From Helicobacter sp. MIT 11-5569 (lineage in GTDB: Bacteria > Campylobacterota > Campylobacteria > Campylobacterales > Helicobacteraceae), in NCBI RefSeq assembly GCF_000765695.2, contig NZ_JRPB02000001.1, positions 62,001 through 126,000 on the forward strand: DNA of 64,000 nt. The letters are read 5' to 3'. The notes beneath the pieces are model-generated. The model saw nothing but the letters and a program-made list of their open reading frames with translations, was not told where the DNA came from and did no database searches. Of the stretch, positions 1 through 9,239 are shown piece after piece. The translations under genes were made by a program, and so were the position numbers. Position 1 is the first letter of the stretch, and each line of letters starts with the position of its first letter.

Positions 1-534
1 TAAACGTTCAATTTCTTTTTCAACTTCTTCTGGAGACATATTGGCATAATCTGGTTCTGGTTCTTCTGTTTCCTGCGCTGCAGCTTCTGGAGTAGTATTT
101 TCAGTTTGTTCAGTCTGTGCTGTTTCACTTGGTGTTTCACCTTTTGAAATCGCATCAAGTCTTTCTACAACATTTGCAATATCTCCATCTAAGCCTGTAT
201 TGGCGTCTGTCCCTGTATCACGAATTGCATTAAGTAGCTTTTTCATAAAGTCAATGGATTCCAAAACGACATCCATAATATCTGGAGTAATCGCTAATTC
301 GCCGTGTCTTGCTTTATTTAATACATCTTCCATATGATGTGTCAAATGTGTTAGCACTGAGAAATTCAAAAACGAACCAGAACCCTTGACGGTATGAGCT
401 ACTCTAAAGATTCTATTTAACAAGTCTAAATCATCAGGGTTATTTTCCAATTCTACCAAATCTTGGTCAAGTTGCTCAACCATTTCAAAAGCTTCAATTA
501 GAAAATCCTCTAGTATTTCTTGCATTTCGTCCAT
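1..534 (-). CDS. cheA: Chemotaxis histidine kinase CheA, N-terminal part (cut by window edge)
   Basis: The reading frame stays open for 178 codons from an ATG at 534 and runs off the left edge. The N-terminal ~105 residues form an HPt domain: the phosphorylatable histidine lies in a RVAHTVKGSGSFLNF context, typical of CheA. This is followed by an acidic, Glu/Thr-rich linker (residues about 145-178) leading towards the P2/kinase region outside the window. CheA phosphorylates CheY and CheV-type receivers in response to chemoreceptors. The gene directly follows cheV on the same strand (33 bp gap), the usual Helicobacter/Campylobacter arrangement. In these genera CheA often carries a C-terminal receiver (CheAY), which cannot be seen here. 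Confidence 0.93.
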   Translation of the reverse strand, partial: MDEMQEILEDFLIEAFEMVEQLDQDLVELENNPDDLDLLNRIFRVAHTVKGSGSFLNFSVLTHLTHHMEDVLNKARHGELAITPDIMDVVLESIDFMKKLLNAIRDTGTDANTGLDGDIANVVERLDAISKGETPSETAQTEQTENTTPEAAAQETEEPEPDYANMSPEEVEKEIERL

Positions 535-567
535 AATTATACCTTTCCTTACAAAATAAAATTTACG

Positions 568-1521
568 CTAATTATTGCTGTATTTATTAATGATTCTTGA
601 AACTTCGTCATGGAATTTATTTCCATCAAATTTCACAAGATAAGATTCTGCTCCAGCTTCACGCCCCCGATCCTCACTGAATTTATCGCTAATTGACGAG
701 CTGAAAATAATTGGAATCTTTGAAAATCTCGGATCCTCCTTTGCTTTTGCTGCAAAGTGGAATCCGTCCATTTGTGGCATTTCAATGTCCGAAATAATGA
801 TTTTTAGATTTTTTGTTAGATTGTCTCCATAGGCTTCATACATTTTTTCGAGCTTTTGCAACCCGCTTTCTCCATTGCTTGCTTCTACAACATCAAAGCC
901 CATTTTTTCTAAAAATTCTTTTATGATTTTTCTAGCAATAGAGCTATCATCTAATACAAGTGCAAGTCCGCTAAATTTGTTATAGGTGCGTTCGGAGCTA
1001 ATTTCTGGTTGATAAAACCCTAATTCTTGCACAATACTTTCTAAATCTAGAATCAATAAAACTTGATCACCCTCAATTCTAGTAACACCAGTGATTCTAT
1101 TTTTATCCATTGTAGCATCTGCTGAAGAGCTAAAATGTGCTGGCTCAATATCTTTCCAGCTAATGCGACGGATACGCTTTGCTTCATGGACAATAAAGCC
1201 TATCATAACATTATTAAACTCGGCAATAATTACGCGTGGTTTAATTTTTTTATTTTTTGGAATCTCAACATGCATCCATTTTGCAAGGTTGATAACAGGA
1301 ATAACGATTCCACGTAAATCAAAGATTCCTTCTATATAGTCTGGAACACCGGGCAATTCTGTGAGTTCAGGTAGGCGAATAATCTCATTGACTTTAGCGA
1401 CATTAATTCCATAAATCCCTTCATATTGCTTACCTTTTTCGAGCTTGTGAATTCTAAAATCTACAAGCTCCATCTCATTTGTTCCCACTTTTAGGGTATC
1501 GTCTTTTTCAAAGCTTGACAC
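568..1521 (-). CDS. cheV: Chemotaxis coupling protein CheV (CheW domain plus receiver)
   Basis: This 317-residue protein has an N-terminal CheW-like domain (about residues 15-170, with the conserved VPDYIEGIFDLRGIVIPVI stretch) and a C-terminal response-regulator receiver (about 185-310). The receiver has an acidic pair near LVLDDSS, the phospho-acceptor Asp in IISDIEMPQMDG, and a lysine in SYLVKFD. CheV couples chemoreceptors to CheA and may adapt signalling by being phosphorylated. It lies just upstream of cheA on the same strand and probably shares its transcript. Helicobacter species carry several CheV paralogues, and which one this is cannot be decided from the window. Confidence 0.93.
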   Translation of the reverse strand: MSSFEKDDTLKVGTNEMELVDFRIHKLEKGKQYEGIYGINVAKVNEIIRLPELTELPGVPDYIEGIFDLRGIVIPVINLAKWMHVEIPKNKKIKPRVIIAEFNNVMIGFIVHEAKRIRRISWKDIEPAHFSSSADATMDKNRITGVTRIEGDQVLLILDLESIVQELGFYQPEISSERTYNKFSGLALVLDDSSIARKIIKEFLEKMGFDVVEASNGESGLQKLEKMYEAYGDNLTKNLKIIISDIEMPQMDGFHFAAKAKEDPRFSKIPIIFSSSISDKFSEDRGREAGAESYLVKFDGNKFHDEVSRIINKYSNN

Positions 1522-1522
1522 T

Positions 1523-2275
1523 TTAAGGCTCCTTTAGGATTAAACAATCGTTTGCGCATTTTACAATAAAATATTTTTTTTTACAAGCAAAAAAAGGCAA
1601 TCCAATATAATTAATTTCTCGACTTCGTGTTGTGATTCCTAAATGAAAATGTCCTTCTATAATGTAAGAATCTCTCAAAATAGGGAGTCTGCTGAGATAT
1701 TTTATAATACGCTCTTGTGAAAATTTTTCGAAGTTTTGGGCAAAATGTTGATTGATGTTTTTTTTCTTGATGCTTCTATTTTGCAGAAAATGCGTAATTT
1801 TAGGATATAAGATCTTTGAAAAAAGGTTGAGAAAGGTAATCAAAAATTTATTTCTAATGATTTTTGAAAAGACTTTGTAATTCCAACCTAAAAATACATC
1901 ACCATGTGCAAGATAGCTTATTTTACCATTAAAACTACACAAAATAGGTTGTTTGCTTAATGGAAAATAGTGAATTTTTTTAAAATATGGAATCGTATCA
2001 AGTAAAAAATCGTGATTTCCTTCCAAATAATAGATTTCGTGTTTTAAAGAGAGTTTTTCTAATAACTCTAAAGTATGTTGATTATCTTTTATAGATTGCG
2101 TTACTGGACCAACTAAAAAATCAAAAATATCGCCCATTAAAAAAATTTGACATTTTTTAGATTCCAAAAGTTCTATAAAAATGGAATCTAAAGTATTTTG
2201 ATAAAGGTTATTATGGTGAGAATCTGCAATAAATATTGCATTTTCTTTAATAATAATGGGTGGATTATGGAGCAT
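1523..2275 (-). CDS. UDP-2,3-diacylglucosamine pyrophosphatase-like metallophosphoesterase (LpxH-like)
   Basis: This calcineurin-type metallophosphoesterase shows the ordered metal-binding motifs FIADSHH (DxH), MGDIFDF (GDxxD), LEGNHDF (GNHD), LAHGDVF and EGHFHLG (GHxH). The pattern fits the LpxH family, which cleaves UDP-2,3-diacylglucosamine to lipid X in lipid A synthesis. The ATG at 2275 is preferred over one at 2314 because it gives only an 11-bp overlap with the end of argC and starts next to the first beta strand. The stop at 1523 abuts the cheV start. The last ~60 residues are more variable. A role as another membrane-associated phosphoesterase cannot be excluded. Confidence 0.8.
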   Translation of the reverse strand: MLHNPPIIIKENAIFIADSHHNNLYQNTLDSIFIELLESKKCQIFLMGDIFDFLVGPVTQSIKDNQHTLELLEKLSLKHEIYYLEGNHDFLLDTIPYFKKIHYFPLSKQPILCSFNGKISYLAHGDVFLGWNYKVFSKIIRNKFLITFLNLFSKILYPKITHFLQNRSIKKKNINQHFAQNFEKFSQERIIKYLSRLPILRDSYIIEGHFHLGITTRSREINYIGLPFFACKKKYFIVKCANDCLILKEP

Positions 2276-3275
2276 ATGCAATCTGTGGTAATCCCAAGCT
2301 TTCTTGCAAACCAAACATTAAATTCGCATTTGCGAGTGCTTGAGAGCTTGCGCCGCGTAGAAGATTATCAATACTGGAGCTTACAAAGAGGTCTTCTCCA
2401 TCAACTTTTGCGTAAATATCGCAAAAATGTGTTCCTGAAACATTTTTTATCTGCACACAATTTTCACGGATTCTAATAAATGGCTCATTTTTATAATGTG
2501 AGCGTAAAATTTCTAATGGGTCAATAGAAGTTTTTAAGCGTGCATAAATAGAGACTAACATTCCGCGTGTTAATGGAATTAAATGTGGAACAAAGAGAGT
2601 TTTTAGTTGCACTTTTCCAATTTTCTTGATTTGTTCATTGATTTCAGGAGAATGGCGATGACTAACAGGAGAATAAGCAAAAAGATTCTCATTAATGGTT
2701 ACAAAATGCGAAGTCTGCACAAGCTTTTTTCCTGCGCCACTCACGCCACTTTTTGCATCAATATACACGCTATGTGTATTATCAATGTATTCAACAAAAG
2801 GCAAAATTGCAAGTAAAGTTGCCGTAGGATAGCAACCCGGATTTGCAACTAAATTTGTTTTGGAGATTTGCTCACGATTATATTCGGGCAATCCATAAAC
2901 AGCATTTTGAAGGTTCTCTTTATCACTATGTGGGCAGTAATATTGCTCGTATTTTTCTAAGCTTAAGCGATAGTCAGCGGAGAGGTCTATCACTTTTAGA
3001 TTTTTGCTAAGAAGTGCTTTTGTGTATTCCATTGCTTTTTGGTGGGGTAATGCAAGGAATACAAGCTCACTTTCTTGTGCGATTTTTTCTATATTTGCTT
3101 CTTTCACAGGGAGTTTGATGACTTCCTTTAGGCTAGGGTGCAATGCAGCAATATCTTGATAATTTTCGCTAGCATATACGCTTTGTAGCTCAAAAGTATT
3201 GTGTGTAAAAAGCAATTTAACTAACTCTAAGCCTGTGTAGCCGCCAACACCAATAATTGAAGTTTTTATGCTCAT
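2265..3275 (-). CDS. argC: N-acetyl-gamma-glutamyl-phosphate reductase
   Basis: ArgC catalyses the NADPH-dependent reduction of N-acetylglutamyl phosphate to the semialdehyde, the third step of arginine synthesis. The N-terminal Rossmann motif (IIGVGGYTGLELVKLL) and the catalytic cysteine in VANPGCYPTA are both present, as is the SGVSGAGKK segment. At 336 residues the length is normal. The ATG at 3275 starts directly before the dinucleotide-binding strand. The 3' end overlaps the lpxH-like gene by 11 bp, suggesting translational coupling. Another arginine gene, argH, is elsewhere in the window (about 21-22.5 kb), so the pathway is dispersed. Confidence 0.95.
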   Translation of the reverse strand: MSIKTSIIGVGGYTGLELVKLLFTHNTFELQSVYASENYQDIAALHPSLKEVIKLPVKEANIEKIAQESELVFLALPHQKAMEYTKALLSKNLKVIDLSADYRLSLEKYEQYYCPHSDKENLQNAVYGLPEYNREQISKTNLVANPGCYPTATLLAILPFVEYIDNTHSVYIDAKSGVSGAGKKLVQTSHFVTINENLFAYSPVSHRHSPEINEQIKKIGKVQLKTLFVPHLIPLTRGMLVSIYARLKTSIDPLEILRSHYKNEPFIRIRENCVQIKNVSGTHFCDIYAKVDGEDLFVSSSIDNLLRGASSQALANANLMFGLQESLGLPQIAYAP

Positions 3276-3328
3276 AATCTTTCCTTAAAATAATAATTAC
3301 ACATTTACGTTAAATATTTGAGCATATT

Positions 3329-3526
3329 TTACCCACCGCCCATAAATGTAAGGCATTCTATCACATCATTTTCTTTTAAGAGATGAGAATCCCACTTATC
3401 TTGTTTGATGATTTCAAGATTAATTGCCACAGCAACACTTTTGGTTTCTATTTTGTATTCTTGTAATAATTCTAAAACATTTTTAGATTCTGTATTGATT
3501 ATATCACCATTGAGCTTGATTTGCAT
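3329..3526 (-). CDS. ThiS-like sulfur carrier protein
   Basis: This 65-residue protein has the ubiquitin-like (beta-grasp) pattern and ends in a run of glycines (FMGGG), the tail that is adenylated and thiocarboxylated in ThiS/MoaD-type carriers. The N-terminus (MQIKLNG) and central VAVAINLEII strand fit ThiS, the sulfur donor for thiazole synthesis in thiamine biosynthesis. Tail extension by one glycine beyond GG is acceptable in the family. No thiF, thiG or thiH is adjacent; the gene sits between glmU and argC. A donor for another thio-cofactor is possible. Confidence 0.8.
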   Translation of the reverse strand: MQIKLNGDIINTESKNVLELLQEYKIETKSVAVAINLEIIKQDKWDSHLLKENDVIECLTFMGGG

Positions 3527-3553
3527 TATTTCCCTCCAATTACTTAATTAAAA

Positions 3554-4864
3554 TTATAGTTTTTTATTAAAAAATCTATAAAAAAATCCTTCCTTAATGA
3601 CTTCTTTTCCAAGAGTAACAAAAAATTCACCCTTTTTAAGATTCCGTCTTATTGTGCTGCCCGCACCAATCAAACAATCATCTTCAATCACCACAGGAGC
3701 AACAGCTTGAGAATCACTGCCAATAAAAACATTTTTACCAATTTTGGTTTTATGTTTTCCTTTGCCATCATAGTTGCAAGTAATAAAACCTGCACCAATA
3801 TTTGTGCCACAATCCACTTCACTATCGCCAATATAGCTTAAATGCCCGGCTTTCACGCCATTAAGTGTAGATTTTTTTACTTCTACGAAATTTCCAATAT
3901 GTGTATTTTCTAGCACGCTTTGTGGGCGCAAATGTGCTAAAGGTCCAACATCACTATTTTTGACAAAACTAGATTCTATAATACTATGCGCTTTAATATG
4001 AGATTCTATAATTTTAGAATCCCCACAAATGCTCACACCATTTTCTAAGATACATTCCCCGACAAACTCAACACCTTCTTCTATATATATAGTATTTGGC
4101 AGACGCATTAGCACACCCTTTTTCAGCCACGATTCTTTGATTCTATTACCCAAAATCTCTTCTGCTTTTGCAAGGTCTAATTTGTCATTAACGCCTTTAA
4201 AATTTTCAAGAGCTACAAAAAGTGGTGCAATTTTTACACTATCTTTGCGCGCAAGAGCGATAATATCCGTTAAATAATATTCTTTTTGTACATTATTATT
4301 AGCAAGTTTTGGAATATAGGATTCTAAAATTTCCTTATTAAAGCAATAAATTCCGGCATTTAATGTGCTAAGGGCTAAGATTTTAGAATCCGCATCTTTT
4401 TCTTCTATGATTTCTTGGACTTCGTTGTTTTGGATTACAACACGTCCGTATCCATTGACATTTGGCAAATCCAAAACGCTCATTACAATAGGTGAATTAG
4501 TATGCAAAAATTGCTCTAATTCACTAGCTTGAATTAAGGGCATATCGCCATTTAATACTAATACTTTTTGATGTTTGGGTGTATATTTTTTTAGCGCGCC
4601 ACCAGTGCCTGGAAAATTTTCTAAATCTTGAATCAAAAAGCGAATCTTATCCCCAAAATATTCTTGCATTGCCTTTGCGATTCTCTCTTGTTCAAAACCC
4701 AAAATCACGCAAACATCATCGCTTAATTTGAGAGATTCCTTGATGCTATAATACAACATTTCACGCCCGCAAATTTTATGCAAAACTTTAGGTGTATTAG
4801 ATTTCATACGCGTGCCTTTGCCAGCGGCTAAAATTACGATTGATAAGGAATGATTATTTGTCAT
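3554..4864 (-). CDS. glmU: Bifunctional GlcN-1-P acetyltransferase / GlcNAc-1-P uridyltransferase
   Basis: GlmU makes UDP-N-acetylglucosamine, the precursor of peptidoglycan and lipid A, by acetylating glucosamine-1-phosphate and then adding UMP. The N-terminal uridyltransferase signature (ILAAGKGTRMKS then PKVLH) is at residues 10-28. The C-terminal left-handed beta helix, with hexapeptide repeats (residues about 250-420), includes the acetyltransferase segments GHLSYIGDSEV and GAGFITCNYDGKGKHKT. The length of 436 residues is normal. It is the last minus-strand gene before the divergent motA operon, separated by a 123-bp AT-rich spacer that must hold both promoters. Confidence 0.95.
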   Translation of the reverse strand: MTNNHSLSIVILAAGKGTRMKSNTPKVLHKICGREMLYYSIKESLKLSDDVCVILGFEQERIAKAMQEYFGDKIRFLIQDLENFPGTGGALKKYTPKHQKVLVLNGDMPLIQASELEQFLHTNSPIVMSVLDLPNVNGYGRVVIQNNEVQEIIEEKDADSKILALSTLNAGIYCFNKEILESYIPKLANNNVQKEYYLTDIIALARKDSVKIAPLFVALENFKGVNDKLDLAKAEEILGNRIKESWLKKGVLMRLPNTIYIEEGVEFVGECILENGVSICGDSKIIESHIKAHSIIESSFVKNSDVGPLAHLRPQSVLENTHIGNFVEVKKSTLNGVKAGHLSYIGDSEVDCGTNIGAGFITCNYDGKGKHKTKIGKNVFIGSDSQAVAPVVIEDDCLIGAGSTIRRNLKKGEFFVTLGKEVIKEGFFYRFFNKKL

Positions 4865-4987
4865 TTAAGATTCCATATTTTTAAAAATAATTTAAACAAA
4901 TTTTAACACAATAAAGTTTAAAATTTATTCTTTAGAATCAAAAATCATTTTAAGGGTTGATTTATATCCTTATAAGGAAGTGTAAGT

Positions 4988-5752
4988 ATGGATTTGGGAT
5001 CAGTTGCAGGCATTTCATTGTCGCTGATATTATTAGGCACAGCGATGACACTTGGTGTAGGAATTGGACCCTACTTTGATGTTCCTTCAATTCTCATTAC
5101 AGTTGGTGGTTCTATTACAAGCTTATTGATTGCTTACAAAATGGAAAGCATGAAAAAGTTTTTTACTTTTTTTATGATTGCTTTTAAGCCGCAAACTTTT
5201 GATGTCCCGGGACTTATTAAGAAACTTGTTGATTATTCTACGCAAGCAAGACGTGATGGGATTCTCTCATTAGAGCAACAATCCAATCAAGAAGAAAATG
5301 AATTTTTAAAACGTGGGCTTAATATGGCAATTGACGGCGCAGAGCCTGATAGCATTCGTGATTTGCTAGAAACCGATATGGATAGGACATTAGAGCGACA
5401 CAAAGATAATGCAGGGATTTTTGATACTTGGGCTGCATTTGCGGGTTCTTATGGAATGTTAGGAACCTTGATTGGTTTGGTTGCGATGCTTTTGAATATG
5501 TCTGACCCAGCTTCTATTGGTCCTGCGATGGCGGTTGCATTGCTTACTACATTTTATGGTTCTTTTGTTGGAAATGTCGTAGGTTCGCCTATTGCCAATA
5601 TTTTAAAAGTGCGTGCAGCTGATGAAGCATTGGTTAAATTACTAATCATTGAAGGGATTATGTCTATTCAAGCAGGCGATAACCCACGCGCACTTGAAGC
5701 AAAATTACTGACATTTTTACCTCCAAACCAACGCGTTAGTCAATTTGAATAG
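4988..5752 (+). CDS. motA: Flagellar motor stator protein MotA
   Basis: MotA is the four-helix stator subunit that couples ion flow to rotation. The 254-residue protein has the expected pattern: two N-terminal membrane helices, a cytoplasmic domain with conserved charged residues (about residues 85-150), and two C-terminal membrane helices containing GSYGMLGTLIGLV and GPAMAVALLTTFYGS. A purine-rich ribosome site (AAGGAAG) precedes the ATG. motB follows after 10 bp and fliP overlaps motB, so the three form an operon. Confidence 0.95.
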   Translation: MDLGSVAGISLSLILLGTAMTLGVGIGPYFDVPSILITVGGSITSLLIAYKMESMKKFFTFFMIAFKPQTFDVPGLIKKLVDYSTQARRDGILSLEQQSNQEENEFLKRGLNMAIDGAEPDSIRDLLETDMDRTLERHKDNAGIFDTWAAFAGSYGMLGTLIGLVAMLLNMSDPASIGPAMAVALLTTFYGSFVGNVVGSPIANILKVRAADEALVKLLIIEGIMSIQAGDNPRALEAKLLTFLPPNQRVSQFE

Positions 5753-5762
5753 AGTTTGAAAA

Positions 5763-6644
5763 ATGGCAAAAACGCGTTGTCCGCCTTGTGATTGTCCTCA
5801 AGTTCTACCTCTTTGGCTTGGAACTTATGGGGATATGGTTACACTTATATTAACATTTTTTATTCTGATTCTTTCTATGGTAACTTTTGATGCCAAAAAA
5901 CTTACAGAAGCTGAAGGAAGTATGAAAGGTGCTCTTTCTTTGCTGAGTGGTGGAATTAAGATTGAGCCAGATAATACAAGAATCCAACAACAAGCCGATA
6001 TGACAGTAGAACCAGAAACCGCTGAAGAAGTGCGCTTAATTGAGAGTGCAATTTTGGATTTTAAAGAAAATGTTAAAACCTCTTTTGGTCCATCGAATAT
6101 TGTTGATGATGGGAGTGAAGGTTTTATTTTGCGTTTTAATGGAAAATTACTTTTTGATGAAGGTGAAACAACGCTTTATGATGCAGATGAGATTTTATTT
6201 TTGAAACGTCTTGCATTGATTCTACAAAAAATGCCTTCTACTTTGCATTTAGATGTGATTGGTTATACTGATAATCGAGCAATTGCGCCAACGCCAAAGT
6301 ATAAAGACGATATTGGTTTGAGCGCACTTAGAGCCTTAGGAGTTGAGCGCGTGTTACTAGAAAATAATGTTGATCCAAAGAAGATGACAGCTCTTGGCAA
6401 TGGTGCGACAAATTTTGTAATGCCAAATACCACAGAAGAGAATCGTCAAAAGAATCGCCGTGTGGAATTTAGATTCTATCCAAATGATAGACATTTGCAA
6501 AAAACACAAAGTATTTTGGAGCAAATTATTGAAGAAAAACAACTAGAAAATAATGCAACACAAAACGGGGCGACAACAGAAGTAATTGATACGCAAGTAG
6601 AATCTAATGAAGAATCGCAAAATGCACTAATAAGGAATCTTTAG
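5763..6644 (+). CDS. motB: Flagellar motor stator protein MotB
   Basis: MotB anchors the stator to peptidoglycan and forms the ion channel with MotA. A short basic/cysteine-containing N-terminus precedes one membrane helix (about residues 17-40). The ion-binding Asp is expected near TYGDMVTLILTFF. The OmpA-like domain occupies about residues 110-240, with VIGYTDN and NRRVEFRF. The C-terminal ~50 residues are Gln/Asn/Glu-rich and poorly conserved. Its stop codon overlaps the GTG start of fliP. Confidence 0.95.
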   Translation: MAKTRCPPCDCPQVLPLWLGTYGDMVTLILTFFILILSMVTFDAKKLTEAEGSMKGALSLLSGGIKIEPDNTRIQQQADMTVEPETAEEVRLIESAILDFKENVKTSFGPSNIVDDGSEGFILRFNGKLLFDEGETTLYDADEILFLKRLALILQKMPSTLHLDVIGYTDNRAIAPTPKYKDDIGLSALRALGVERVLLENNVDPKKMTALGNGATNFVMPNTTEENRQKNRRVEFRFYPNDRHLQKTQSILEQIIEEKQLENNATQNGATTEVIDTQVESNEESQNALIRNL

Positions 6645-7390
6645 TGCTGCGTTTAGTTTTTCTGCTTTGTTTTAGTGCTATTGCACTTTTAGCAGCTCCA
6701 GAACCACAAACACCCACGATTCCAACGGTTGATTTGACACTTAGAGCACCCACAGAACCGGGAGATTTGGTTACTACTTTAAATATTGTTGTTATTTTAA
6801 CACTCCTTGTTTTAGCGCCTTCTTTAATCTTAATGGCGACAAGTTTTGCTAGAATCTTAATCGTTTTTTCTTTTTTGCGCACTGCAATGGGAACGCAACA
6901 ATCTCCACCCACACAACTTTTGGTTTCTTTTGCTTTAATTTTAACAATGTTTATTATGGAACCTGTAGCAAAAGAAGGCTATACACAAGGTATAGAACCC
7001 TATATAGCTAAGCAGATTCCTTATGATGAAGCTTTTTTGCGTGCCTCACAACCCTTTAAAGACTTTATGATTCGCAACACTCGTCCTAAAGACTTAGCAT
7101 TGTTTTATCGTATTCGCAACATAGAAAATCCACAAACCGCGCAAGATGTGCCTTTAAGCATTGCGTTACCTGCTTTTATTATTAGCGAGATGAAAACCGC
7201 ATTCCAAATTGGATTTTTATTGTATTTGCCTTTTTTGGTGATTGATATGGTTATTAGCTCTATCCTTATGGCAATGGGAATGATGATGCTTCCCCCTACG
7301 ATGATTTCATTGCCTTTTAAGATTCTAATTTTTATTTTGGTTGATGGCTTCAATTTGCTTACGATGAATTTAGTGCAAAGTTTTCGGTAG
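6644..7390 (+). CDS. fliP: Flagellar type III export protein FliP
   Basis: FliP is a membrane component of the flagellar export gate. The N-terminus is a cleavable signal peptide (hydrophobic stretch ending ALLAAPEPQ), typical of FliP. Conserved segments follow: SFARILIVFSFLRTAMGTQQ, the long loop ending FMIRNTRPKDL, and LPAFIISEMKTAFQIGF with the C-terminal hydrophobic helices. Translation starts at GTG 6644-6646, sharing bases with the motB stop, with AAGGA a few bases upstream. The length of 248 residues is normal. Confidence 0.95.
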   Translation: MLRLVFLLCFSAIALLAAPEPQTPTIPTVDLTLRAPTEPGDLVTTLNIVVILTLLVLAPSLILMATSFARILIVFSFLRTAMGTQQSPPTQLLVSFALILTMFIMEPVAKEGYTQGIEPYIAKQIPYDEAFLRASQPFKDFMIRNTRPKDLALFYRIRNIENPQTAQDVPLSIALPAFIISEMKTAFQIGFLLYLPFLVIDMVISSILMAMGMMMLPPTMISLPFKILIFILVDGFNLLTMNLVQSFR

Positions 7391-7477
7391 CAATGGCGTT
7401 AGTTTATAAGCGCAAAATTAAGTGCAGTTGCTGTAAAATTTCGTAAAAATTTATCAAAAAGCATTATAAGGAATTTT

Positions 7478-9220
7478 ATGGAAAGCATACAAGATATATG
7501 GAATCTCAATCCCCTTTTTGACAATAAAGAATCCCTGCAAGAAGCAAAGAATAATGCAATTTGCAATGCACAAGCTTTTGAGAAAAACTATAAAGGCAAT
7601 CTTGATACGCTAAATGCGGAATCTTTTTGTCAATGTCTTAGAAAATATGAAAAGATTTGTGAAGAGCTTTCGCGCATTATGACTTACGCGTTTTTGTGTT
7701 TTGCAGCAGATACAAATGAGGGTGCATTTTATGCAGAATGCGAAATGGAAGTCAATAAAGCACAAGAGTTTTTGCTATTTTTTGATTTGGAGTTTAATGC
7801 GCTTGAAGAGACAAAACAGCAAAAGTTTATTGAAAGTGCAGAGGGTTATGCGTATTATTTGGAATTGTTAGTAAAACAAGCAAAATATCAGCTAAGCTTA
7901 AAAGAAGAAAAAATTTTACTAAAAACACAGCCTGTAGGCGTGGATAGCTTTAAGCGTCTCTTTGATGAGCATTTAAGCCATCTGCGTTTTATGATTACTC
8001 TTAAAGGGGATTGTAAAGAAGTGAGCGAAGAGGAAGTGTTAAGCTTGCTGTATGATAAGGATAGAGAAGTGCGTAAAATGGCGCAAAAATCCTTAAGTCA
8101 AACATTAAAGAAAAATCTCCCACTTTTGACATATATTTATAATGTGGTGCGTAAAGATTTGAAAATTACAGCAGAAATACGTGGCTATGAAAGTTTAGAA
8201 GAGTCAAGGCATCTTTCTAATCAAACAACCCAAAAAAGCGTGGATACAATGGTAGAAACGATTAATAGGAATGTTGGAATCGTAGAAGAGTATTACACGC
8301 TTAAAGCAAAGATTTTAGGTTATGATTGTTTGTATGATTATGACCGCTATGCACCTATTTATAGTAATAAAGAAGAGAATTTTAGTTATGCGGATTCTAA
8401 AAGGATTGTGCTAAAAACTTTTGAAGAGTTTTCACCAAAGTTTTATATGATTGCTAAACGTGCATTTGATGAGGGTTGGATTGACTCACACCCTAGAGAA
8501 AATAAAAGAGGAGGGGCATTTAGTCATAGTGCTGTGCCAAGTGTGCATCCGTATTTAATGCTAAATCACACAAATCGTAGGCGTGATGCTTTTACAATGG
8601 CACATGAGTTAGGGCATACTATTCATCAATATTTATCTTATTCTGTGGGTTATCTTAATGCGGATACTCCATTAACAACAGCAGAAACAGCGTCTGTATT
8701 TGCAGAAATGTTACTTTTTGAAAAAATGCAACAAAGTTTAGAAAAGGAAGAAAAAATCGCCCTTTATGCAGGTAAGCTAGAAGATGTATTCGCGACATTA
8801 TTTCGTCAAAATGTTTTTACAAATTTTGAACGTTTGGTGCATAAGCAAGAGGGTGAGTTAAGCACAGAGATACTTAATACGCTATGGCAACAAGAGAATC
8901 AAAAAATGTTTGGTAAAAGTGTGATTTTAACAGAAAATTATAAGCTATGGTGGTCGTATATTCCACATTTTATCCACACCCCATTTTATTGTTATGCGTA
9001 TAGTTATGGACAGCTATTAGTGTTTGCACTTTTTGGTGTGTATCGTCTCCAAAGAGAAAATTTTGTGGCAAAATATGAGAAATTTTTAAGTCTTGGTGGA
9101 AGTAAATCTCCAAAAGAGCTTGTTGGGATTTTTGGGCTAGATATTGAAAGTGGCGATTTTTGGGAGATTGGAATGCAAGAAGTGAGAAACTTGCTTTCAG
9201 GTTTAAAAGAGATTTTGTAA
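7478..9220 (+). CDS. pepF: Oligoendopeptidase F (M3 family metallopeptidase)
   Basis: This 580-residue M3 peptidase has the zinc motif HELGH (in MAHELGHTIHQYLS, about residue 377) and the downstream glutamate in TAETASVFAEMLLFE. It is expected to degrade short peptides in the cytoplasm; no signal peptide is seen. The PepF family is distinguished from thimet oligopeptidases by size and by the RRRDAFTMAHELGH context. An 87-bp gap separates it from fliP, with AAGGA before the ATG. The following gene starts 19 bp after its stop and is probably cotranscribed. Confidence 0.92.
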   Translation: MESIQDIWNLNPLFDNKESLQEAKNNAICNAQAFEKNYKGNLDTLNAESFCQCLRKYEKICEELSRIMTYAFLCFAADTNEGAFYAECEMEVNKAQEFLLFFDLEFNALEETKQQKFIESAEGYAYYLELLVKQAKYQLSLKEEKILLKTQPVGVDSFKRLFDEHLSHLRFMITLKGDCKEVSEEEVLSLLYDKDREVRKMAQKSLSQTLKKNLPLLTYIYNVVRKDLKITAEIRGYESLEESRHLSNQTTQKSVDTMVETINRNVGIVEEYYTLKAKILGYDCLYDYDRYAPIYSNKEENFSYADSKRIVLKTFEEFSPKFYMIAKRAFDEGWIDSHPRENKRGGAFSHSAVPSVHPYLMLNHTNRRRDAFTMAHELGHTIHQYLSYSVGYLNADTPLTTAETASVFAEMLLFEKMQQSLEKEEKIALYAGKLEDVFATLFRQNVFTNFERLVHKQEGELSTEILNTLWQQENQKMFGKSVILTENYKLWWSYIPHFIHTPFYCYAYSYGQLLVFALFGVYRLQRENFVAKYEKFLSLGGSKSPKELVGIFGLDIESGDFWEIGMQEVRNLLSGLKEIL

Positions 9221-9239
9221 GGAAAAAAGGATAAAATCA